A stretch of DNA of 16,493 bases from Chitinophagaceae bacterium (GTDB lineage: Bacteria; Bacteroidota; Bacteroidia; Chitinophagales; Chitinophagaceae): NCBI GenBank assembly GCA_030151745.1, contig JASLDA010000055.1, positions 1 through 16,493 on the forward strand, in the 5' to 3' direction. The translations under genes were made by a program, and so were the position numbers. Within the stretch, counting starts at the first letter, position 1; the number at the start of each line of letters is the position of its first letter. This document shows, one piece after another, positions 7,320-12,438 of this stretch. A model generated the notes under the pieces. It made no database searches. It saw only the letters and a program-made list of their open reading frames with translations, and had not been told where the DNA came from.

Positions 7320-9089
7320 ATGAAGCAGCTGTGTTCGCTCAACAAATATTTCATCCGCTACCGGGGCCGGCTGCTGCTGGGCTCCCTGTTCGTCACGGCA
7401 TCCAACGTATTTGCCGTTGCCGCGCCTACCGTGGTTCGGGATACGATCAACGAAGTGCTGCAGCAAGTGAAGGCCTACAGCGCTGCGCCCGGCAGCGGCG
7501 GGATGGGCGGGCGTATTTTTGAGCTCGTCTTTTGGAACGGCCTGCTCATCCTCGGCCTGGCCGTCCTGCGCGGGGTATTCATGTTTATGATGCGGCAGAC
7601 GATCATCGTGATGTCGCGGCATATCGAGTACGATCAGAAGAACGAGGTGTACAAGCACTACCAGAAGCTCCACACGGGTTTCTACAAGGCGCAGTTCACG
7701 GGCGATCTGATGAACCGCATCAGCGAGGACGTCGGGCGCGTGCGCCAGTACACCGGTCCCGCGATCATGTACGCCATTAATATCGCGACGATGTTCGTGA
7801 TGTGCGTCTGGGGCATGCTGCGGGAAAATGCGCTGCTGACCCTGTACGTGATCACGCCGCTGCCGCTGCTTGCGCTCAGCATCTACCTGGTGAACAGGGT
7901 GATCTACCGCAAGTCGGAGCAGATCCAGGCACAGCTTTCCGGCATTACCACCACGGCGCAGGAAACCTATTCCGGCATCCGCGTGATAAAGTCCTTTGCA
8001 CAGGAAGAGAATATGCTCCGGATCTTCGACATACAATCGGGGCATTACCGTAAAAGTGCGGTGAACCTGGGTATAAGCGAAGCCGTGTACTTCCCGGCCA
8101 TGAACCTGTTCGTGGGCCTGTCCTTCCTGATCACGATCCTCGTCGGGGGATATTATACGATCAACGGGACCTTCAGCGCAGGCAGCATCGCACAGTTCAT
8201 CCTCTACATCAACCTGCTGATGTTCCCCATTTCCAGTATCGGGATGATTGCGAACATCATGCAGCGGGCTTCGGTTTCCCAGCGCCGCATTGACGAGTTT
8301 CTGAACACCGAGCCAGAGATCGTAGCGCCGCCGGAGCCCGTCGTGCAGCAGGTACGGGGAGAGGTGGACTTCCGGGATGTAAGCTTCCGTTATCCGCATA
8401 CCGGAATCACGGCGCTGCGGAACTTCAACCTCCATGCGGAGCGGGGACAGAAGATCGCGATCATCGGCAAGACTGGCAGCGGCAAAAGCACGATAGCGCA
8501 TATGCTGCTGCGTATGTACGATGCCACATCGGGAACCGTGGCCGTCGACGGGGTGCCCGTGCAGGAGTATGACCCAGGCAGCCTGCGCCGCGGTATCGGC
8601 TATGCGCCGCAGGAGTCCTACCTGTTCTCCGACACAGTGTTCAACAACATCCGTTTCGGCCGCTACGAGGCTACGGAAGCCGAGGTGCGCGAGGCAGCGC
8701 GGATGGCGGACCTGGAGAAGGATATCGAGGGCCTGGCAAACGGGTTCGAGACGGTGATCGGCGAGCGGGGCGTAATGCTCAGCGGGGGGCAGAAGCAGCG
8801 GCTGGTGCTGGCGCGGGCCTTGCTGAAGAACAGCAAACTGCTGCTGCTGGACGATTGTCTGTCTGCAGTCGATACGCGCACCGAGCAGACGATTCTCGGC
8901 AACCTCCGGAGCTACCTGGAGGACAAGACCACTATCGTCATCACGCACCGCATTTTTACCTCCTGGACCTTCGACCAGATCATCGTCCTGGACGACGGAC
9001 GTATCGTGGAGCAGGGAGATCACGCGAGCCTGATGGAGCTGAACGGCCGGTATGCGAAGCTGTACCGGCACCAGACCGAGATGGCCTAG
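7320..9089 (+). CDS. ABC exporter half-transporter (permease fused to ATPase)
   Basis: The 589-residue protein has the type IV exporter layout: about six membrane helices (residues 15-36, 69-92, 148-168, 171-192, 259-280, 285-310) followed by an ATPase domain from about 345. ATPase motifs are Walker A GKTGSGKST (383-391), Q-loop Gln431 in APQESYLFSDTVFNNI, signature LSGGQKQR (487-494), Walker B LLLLDD (507-512), D-loop SAVD and H-loop His543. The residue after Walker B is Asp512, not the usual catalytic glutamate, as in E. coli MdlA (LLLDDALSAVD). No partner half-transporter is adjacent. The ATG at 7320 is 79 bases after the lipid kinase. Related proteins are annotated as lipid or multidrug exporters; the substrate is unknown. 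It ends three bases from the convergent rluE. Confidence 0.93.
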   Translation: MKQLCSLNKYFIRYRGRLLLGSLFVTASNVFAVAAPTVVRDTINEVLQQVKAYSAAPGSGGMGGRIFELVFWNGLLILGLAVLRGVFMFMMRQTIIVMSRHIEYDQKNEVYKHYQKLHTGFYKAQFTGDLMNRISEDVGRVRQYTGPAIMYAINIATMFVMCVWGMLRENALLTLYVITPLPLLALSIYLVNRVIYRKSEQIQAQLSGITTTAQETYSGIRVIKSFAQEENMLRIFDIQSGHYRKSAVNLGISEAVYFPAMNLFVGLSFLITILVGGYYTINGTFSAGSIAQFILYINLLMFPISSIGMIANIMQRASVSQRRIDEFLNTEPEIVAPPEPVVQQVRGEVDFRDVSFRYPHTGITALRNFNLHAERGQKIAIIGKTGSGKSTIAHMLLRMYDATSGTVAVDGVPVQEYDPGSLRRGIGYAPQESYLFSDTVFNNIRFGRYEATEAEVREAARMADLEKDIEGLANGFETVIGERGVMLSGGQKQRLVLARALLKNSKLLLLDDCLSAVDTRTEQTILGNLRSYLEDKTTIVITHRIFTSWTFDQIIVLDDGRIVEQGDHASLMELNGRYAKLYRHQTEMA

Positions 9090-9092
9090 GCC

Positions 9093-9674
9093 TCAGCCCA
9101 GGAGATCCCGCTGCTGATGCTGGTTCAGCTCGATATAATCCCCGGGCTGCATGCCGTCTATTTTAAGCTTCCCGATCGCGGTGCGTACCAGGCGCAGCGT
9201 AGGGAATCCTACGGCGGCGGTCATGCGGCGCACCTGCCGGTTCTTGCCTTCCGTGAGCGTGATGCTGATCCAGCTGGTAGGGACGGACTTGCGGTAGCGG
9301 ATCGGGGGCATGCGCGGCGGGAGCGGAGGCTCCGCGGCCAGCAGCGCCACGCTCGCCGGCCGTGTATGGTGCAGGGCTCCGTCGATGCGGATGTCTACGC
9401 CGAGCCCCAGCTGCCGGATCGCCTCGCTGCCGATGCTGCCTTCCACCTGCACGAAGTACGTGCGCGGATGCGCGAATTTCGGTTCCGTCAGACGGTGCGC
9501 GAGCGCCTTATCGCTGGTGAGTACAAGGAGGCCTTCGCTGTCATAATCCAATCGTCCCGCAGGGTAGATATTCTTCGGCAGCGAAGGGAAAAAATGCGCC
9601 AGCGTTTTCTTGTCGCCCGCCGGAGAAAACTGCGACATCACTTCAAAAGGCTTGAAGAAGAGTAAGGTCCGCAT
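9093..9674 (-). CDS. rluE: 23S rRNA pseudouridine synthase, RluE type
   Basis: RluE isomerises a uridine in 23S rRNA (U2457 in E. coli) to pseudouridine. The 193-residue product has the RsuA-family catalytic motif GRLDYDSEGLLVLTSD (40-55, catalytic Asp43), EGKNRQVRRMTAAVGFPTLR (142-161), and the segment PPIRYRKSVPTSWISITL (123-140), which is close to the E. coli RluE sequence I remember (PPIRERKSIPTSW). There is no N-terminal S4 domain, as expected for RluE. The frame is open back to 9788, but I chose ATG at 9674 because MRTLLFFKPFEVMSQF matches the family's start; the extra 38 residues cross a terminator hairpin. The C-terminus is convergent with the ABC exporter, three bases apart. Confidence 0.93.
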   Translation of the reverse strand: MRTLLFFKPFEVMSQFSPAGDKKTLAHFFPSLPKNIYPAGRLDYDSEGLLVLTSDKALAHRLTEPKFAHPRTYFVQVEGSIGSEAIRQLGLGVDIRIDGALHHTRPASVALLAAEPPLPPRMPPIRYRKSVPTSWISITLTEGKNRQVRRMTAAVGFPTLRLVRTAIGKLKIDGMQPGDYIELNQHQQRDLLG

Positions 9675-9727
9675 TGTTTTTAGCTGATCGCTGAAACCCG
9701 CGCCTGGCGCGGATTCTGGCTTAAATG

Positions 9728-9764
9728 AAAAAAGCCCGGCAGAGTTGTGAGCTGCCGGACTTTT
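9728..9764 (-). terminator. Rho-independent terminator, strongest on minus strand
   Basis: GCCCGGCAG (9734-9742) pairs with CTGCCGGAC (9752-9760), leaving a nine-base loop: seven perfect G/C-rich pairs plus one G-U and one more G-C pair. On the minus strand the stem is followed by TTTTTT (complement of 9728-9733). On the plus strand only TTTTA follows, so it could work weakly both ways. It sits between rluE and the minus-strand exported-protein gene, and would end transcripts arriving from the latter before rluE. Confidence 0.8.
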
Positions 9765-9805
9765 ATAAGGATGGGTTAGTAAGCACAATCCCTACACAAT
9801 ATTAG

Positions 9806-9845
9806 GGAGAATTTCTCCAGCGCAAAATTTTTCTTGAAAAATTTT
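9806..9845. repeat. Two AT-rich inverted repeats
   Basis: GGAGAATTTCTCC (9806-9818) is a perfect palindrome around a central T. AAAATTTTTC (9824-9833) is complementary to GAAAAATTTT (9836-9845), with only two bases between, giving a 22-base near-perfect palindrome made almost entirely of A and T in a GC-rich genome. Just upstream, CCCTA (9790-9794) and TAGGG (9803-9807) form a further inverted pair. Confidence 0.8.
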
Positions 9846-9852
9846 AACCGCT

Positions 9853-9872
9853 TGTGGAGAAAATGTGGACAC
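9853..9872 (-). promoter_or_regulatory. Pair of DnaA-box-like nonamers
   Basis: TGTGGAGAA (9853-9861) and TGTGGACAC (9864-9872) differ from TGTGGATAA, the complement of the consensus DnaA box TTATCCACA, at one and two positions. They point the same way, 11 bases (about one helical turn) apart, directly next to the AT-rich palindrome. Two boxes alone are weak evidence for DnaA binding. Confidence 0.25.
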
Positions 9873-9919
9873 TGCACGTGGCAGCTGAAGGGCTTGCCGA
9901 TGCGGAGTCCGTTGCGAAG

Positions 9920-9998
9920 CAAGGCTCACGCGGTGAGCGCAGATAGCATTGCGCTTCGGGAGCCTTGACCTTGCCCGGTTTCGGCGGCGCCCGAAGCG
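9920..9998. repeat. Interleaved inverted repeats (possible structured element)
   Basis: CAAGGCTC (9920-9927) pairs with GAGCCTTG (9960-9967). Inside it, GCGCA (9937-9941) pairs with TGCGC (9950-9954). Overlapping alternatives are GCTCAC/GTGAGC (9924-9929 with 9933-9938) and CGCTTCGGG (9952-9960) with CCCGAAGCG (9990-9998). The pairings exclude one another in part, so alternative folds are possible. No coding frame explains them. Confidence 0.5.
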
Positions 9999-10108
9999 TG
10001 CACGGATACCTTGCAATCCTGCCGGGCAGGAAGCGGAATGCGGAGGCGCTTCGGAGTATGCCGTATTTCCGCCGTCAAGCCGGAAGCCTTTGCCGGCGCA
10101 GGTTTCAG

Positions 10109-10555
10109 CTACTCCTCGACGCGCTTCGGGATGAGCGTGCCGCTGAAGTCGTTCGGCTTTTGCCATTCCACCTTCGTGCTGTAGTTCTGCGTGGCGTCGT
10201 TGGCGGGCATCCGCGAAACGGTGTACCGGATGGTATTGGTGCCGGACCGGTCGGAGATGAAGCGGAAGACCACGACTCCGTCTTCCGGCATGGTGAAGCT
10301 GAGCTTTGCATGCTTGGTATAGGTCTTGCGGCCCATCACGTTTTCAGGGAAGATGTACGCGATCATGCGCTCCAGCTTTTTCTCGGCATGTGCGTCGATC
10401 GTGACGATATCGCCTTTCGCGAACGCATAGCCGATCTGGGTGTTGCCGCCGATTCCCGGCGTTGTCTTGGTGCTGCCTTTCTCAACCAATACTTCGCTCG
10501 CGGCGAAGGACGAAAGGCTGATGAGCATGGCGCAGCCGAGCAGAACTTGTTTCAT
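10109..10555 (-). CDS. Small exported protein of unknown function
   Basis: I do not recognise this family. The 148-residue product begins with a typical signal peptide (MKQVLLGCAMLISLSSFAAS), with cleavage likely after Ala18 or Ala19, so it is probably periplasmic or at the cell surface. The cysteine at position 8 is too early for a normal lipobox. The mature part alternates short hydrophobic and polar stretches (GYAFAKGDIVTID, KLSFTMPEDGVVVFRF, TIRYTVSRMPAND), which suggests a small beta-sandwich similar in pattern to pre-peptidase or carbohydrate-binding-like domains; that is inference only. The frame is open upstream to 10819, but the signal peptide fixes ATG at 10555. No recognised gene precedes it on the same strand, and the minus-strand terminator lies about 350 bases past its stop. 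Confidence 0.72.
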   Translation of the reverse strand: MKQVLLGCAMLISLSSFAASEVLVEKGSTKTTPGIGGNTQIGYAFAKGDIVTIDAHAEKKLERMIAYIFPENVMGRKTYTKHAKLSFTMPEDGVVVFRFISDRSGTNTIRYTVSRMPANDATQNYSTKVEWQKPNDFSGTLIPKRVEE

Positions 10556-10917
10556 AGTACAGGTGGTTTTAAGAGTCTGGTAAATCCGTTGCCGCAACCC
10601 CCGGGGCGGTATCTCGTCTTCCTGCGCTGCCGCCTCTTTCTCTTCCCGCCGCCTCGCCGGCTTTATCAATTCACGGCGGCCCGGAGGCTGCCCATAAAGA
10701 TAGTTTTCAGGACGGGGTGGAAAAGCAGTCCGCATCACCGGGATCGTATCCCGGCTGTATTGCCCGGCGTACTGCTTTGCCTGTATTGCGGTCGTGTATG
10801 GCCTGCCGGAACCGGCCATGTGGCGATGGAAGCGGCGATGCGGCGCGCCTGGCGGCTATGAGCGGGATAGAGGGGGTTATAGCCATGATACGCAGGGACT
10901 TCCTCGTCGAATTAGGA

Positions 10918-10948
10918 GGCATGCAATGTATCATACATAAAAGATGCC
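10918..10948. promoter_or_regulatory. Operator-like nested palindrome
   Basis: ATGTAT-C-ATACAT (10926-10938) is a perfect 13-base palindrome. It is flanked by a second inverted pair, GGCAT (10918-10922) and ATGCC (10944-10948). It ends 13 bases before the -7-like box of the PNPOx-like gene, covering the place where the -33 contacts would be, and no T-run follows. The position suits a repressor or activator site better than a terminator. Confidence 0.45.
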
Positions 10949-10951
10949 ACG

Positions 10952-10959
10952 TACCTTTA
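10952..10959 (+). promoter_or_regulatory. Possible -7 box before the second PNPOx-like gene
   Basis: TACCTTTA fits TAnnTTTG except for the last base and lies 19 bases before the ATG at 10979. No clear TTG is seen upstream; the palindrome occupies that position. Confidence 0.35.
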
Positions 10960-10978
10960 TAGACCCTGTCCTATCCTC

Positions 10979-11629
10979 ATGTCGAAGTTCAGCGACCGTA
11001 TCCAGCCGGCGCATGCCCAGTTCATCGCCCGGCAGCACCTTTTCTTCGTAGCGTCGGCTCCGCTGGAGCCCTCCGGTCATGTCAACGTGTCCCCGAAGGG
11101 CATGGACACGTTCGCCGTTCTTTCGCGCAACCGCGTAGCCTACCTGGATATGACGGGCAGCGGCAACGAGACCTCCGCTCACCTGCTGCAGAACGGGCGG
11201 ATCACCTTCATGTTTTGCGCCTTCGAAGGCGCGCCGAATATCCTGCGCCTGTACGGCTCCGGAAGAACGGTATTGCCGGGAGATCCCGAATGGATGGACC
11301 TGTATACGAACTTCAGTCCTCATCCCGGGAGCCGGCAGATCATCGTCGCCGATATTCACAGGGTGCAGACTTCCTGCGGCTACAGCGTGCCGCTTTTCAG
11401 CTACGAGGGAGAACGGGATCAGCTGGATAAGTGGGTGGCGAAGAAAGGCATCGACGGACTGGAGCAATACCGGCAGGAGCATAACGTGCGAAGCATCGAT
11501 GGGCTGCTGACGCCGTTTGGCCTGCAGCTGCAGCGCAAGAACCCGCAGTTCGAAGGTTTCAGCGAGGAGCCTGAGGCGGAAAGCGCGCCGAAGGAAGGTC
11601 CGCGGGGCGGCAGGAGCAACGGGGCATAA
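10979..11629 (+). CDS. PNPOx-like family protein (split-barrel, probably flavin-binding)
   Basis: The 216-residue protein belongs to a PNPOx-like group distinct from the one at 1098. It starts with a helix then FIARQHLFFVASA (15-27), followed by HVNVSPKGMDTF (34-45), the strand RVAYLDMTGSGNETSAHLLQ (52-71) and NGRITFMFCAFEGAPNILRLYG (72-93). These match proteins usually annotated as pyridoxamine 5'-phosphate oxidase family. The second half has CGYSVPLFSYEGERDQLDKW. The last 25 or so residues are Glu/Pro/Arg/Gly-rich and probably disordered. The expected cofactor is FMN or F420-like; the reaction is unknown and classical PdxH activity should not be assumed. The ATG at 10979 agrees with family starts. 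It is preceded by a strong palindrome and a -7-like box, so regulated expression is plausible. Confidence 0.87.
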   Translation: MSKFSDRIQPAHAQFIARQHLFFVASAPLEPSGHVNVSPKGMDTFAVLSRNRVAYLDMTGSGNETSAHLLQNGRITFMFCAFEGAPNILRLYGSGRTVLPGDPEWMDLYTNFSPHPGSRQIIVADIHRVQTSCGYSVPLFSYEGERDQLDKWVAKKGIDGLEQYRQEHNVRSIDGLLTPFGLQLQRKNPQFEGFSEEPEAESAPKEGPRGGRSNGA

Positions 11630-11757
11630 ACTTCGCCTGCAGCTTCGTGCCGGTTTTTTTCAGCACGATTTGCCAGATACAGACGCGTAGGTTCCGCCCG
11701 GCGCCGGCGCCCGTATTTAGCTCTTGCGAAGATGTCCTAGATTCGGGCCGTCTTATC

Positions 11758-12381
11758 ATGAAGCACCGCATTCTCAGCATCCTGCTTGCAAGTATCTGCA
11801 CCGGCGCCGCCGCGCAGACGAAAAAGATCACCGTAGCGCCGGGCGTTTCCGCCAATATCGTGCACGAGCCCGGCAGCAATGTCGTGAAGGTGCTGGTGCC
11901 CGGCGTGGAAGAAATGGAGCTGGAGCTGACGCAGCCCGGCTCGAATACGTTCCTGATCAAAACCGCGGATTACAACGGCGACGGCTTCAAGGATTTCGCG
12001 ATGACAAGCAAGGACGCGATGCCGGGGTCGCCGACCGTCTACGATATCTATCTCTACCACCCGCTGGAGAAGAGCTTCGAGGCGCTCGAGCTTCCTGAAG
12101 CCGTCTGCCAGCATTTCAGCAATGTACGCGTGAATCCGGCCGACCGTACGCTCCGCTCTTCCTGTCGCGCAGGCAATAAGAGCAGCATGGATATTTTCCG
12201 CTGGGCAGACAACTTCAGCCTGGAGCTGGTAAAGAGCGTGGACAATTCCACGGAAGCTCAGCAGGAGGCTGCGGAAGAGAAAGCCGATAAGAAGGCCGAC
12301 AAGACAGAGCAGCGCAAGGACGCCCGGGAAGATCGCGCCGAAAAGCGCAAGGCGAAGAAGGAAGAAGACGACGAGGAATAG
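11758..12381 (+). CDS. Exported protein with DxNxDG motif and charged tail (XAC2610-like)
   Basis: The frame is open from 11647, but ATG at 11758 begins a clear signal peptide (MKHRILSILLASICTGAAAQ, cleavage likely around AAA-Q), giving 207 residues. The mature part has a calcium-loop-like motif DYNGDGFKD (71-79) followed by TVYDIYLYHPLEKSFEALEL (93-112). This FG-GAP-like order is seen in XAC2610-type proteins, which in other bacteria include lysozyme-inhibitor-like periplasmic proteins; the link is from pattern memory and is tentative. Two cysteines (117 and 136) could form a disulfide. The last 45 residues are Lys/Glu/Asp-rich and low in complexity, probably a disordered or helical tail. 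It is convergent with the radical SAM gene, 57 bases apart, with no clear terminator between. Confidence 0.78.
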   Translation: MKHRILSILLASICTGAAAQTKKITVAPGVSANIVHEPGSNVVKVLVPGVEEMELELTQPGSNTFLIKTADYNGDGFKDFAMTSKDAMPGSPTVYDIYLYHPLEKSFEALELPEAVCQHFSNVRVNPADRTLRSSCRAGNKSSMDIFRWADNFSLELVKSVDNSTEAQQEAAEEKADKKADKTEQRKDAREDRAEKRKAKKEEDDEE

Positions 12382-12438
12382 AACCGGGGGCGGGGCGATT
12401 GATCTCCTTAACTGTGCAAGTCGCGGCTCTTCCGTGGC

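Larger units (their letters stand above)
9675..10108. other. Gene-poor, repeat-rich intergenic region (434 bases)
   Basis: No credible protein gene is found. Frames at 9792-10166 (minus) and 9949-10134 (plus) are Arg/Pro-rich without motifs and have the look of GC-driven shadows. The stretch holds, in order, the terminator, several short inverted repeats in an AT-rich patch (9790-9845), two DnaA-box-like nonamers (9853-9872), and a set of interleaved G/C-rich inverted repeats (9920-9998). The motif CGCTTCGG recurs at 9952, 10048 and 10122. It could be a regulatory or structural region, a structured RNA, or decayed sequence. Confidence 0.5.
10556..10978. other. Divergent intergenic region (423 bases)
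   Basis: It lies between the leftward exported-protein gene and the rightward PNPOx-like gene. An 81-codon plus frame at 10717-10962 and the upstream extension of the minus frame lack motifs and are not called. For the leftward gene the best -7 candidate is TATCTTTA on the minus strand (10702-10695), about 140 bases from the start. For the rightward gene it is TACCTTTA at 10952-10959. A nested palindrome lies just before the latter. Confidence 0.45.

Noticed and set aside
7131..9071. 646-codon minus-strand frame opposite the ABC exporter
   Set aside because: Composition is His/Arg/Gln-rich with no motifs, and the plus-strand exporter has every ABC signature. The same holds for minus frames at 5239-6459 (opposite nadC) and 15732-16433 (opposite batC).
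9792..10166. 124-codon minus-strand frame after the exported protein
   Set aside because: It overlaps the end of the exported-protein gene in another frame, is Arg/Ala/Pro-rich, has no motif and runs through inverted repeats and the AT-rich palindrome.
10717..10962. 81-codon plus-strand frame in the divergent gap
   Set aside because: Cys/Arg/Gly-rich without a known motif, and it runs through the palindrome and promoter-like box of the next gene.
11645..11668. Hairpin-like TCGTGC/GCACGA with a T-run after the second PNPOx-like gene
   Set aside because: The seven T residues are in the 12-base loop, not after the stem, so it does not have the form of a rho-independent terminator.
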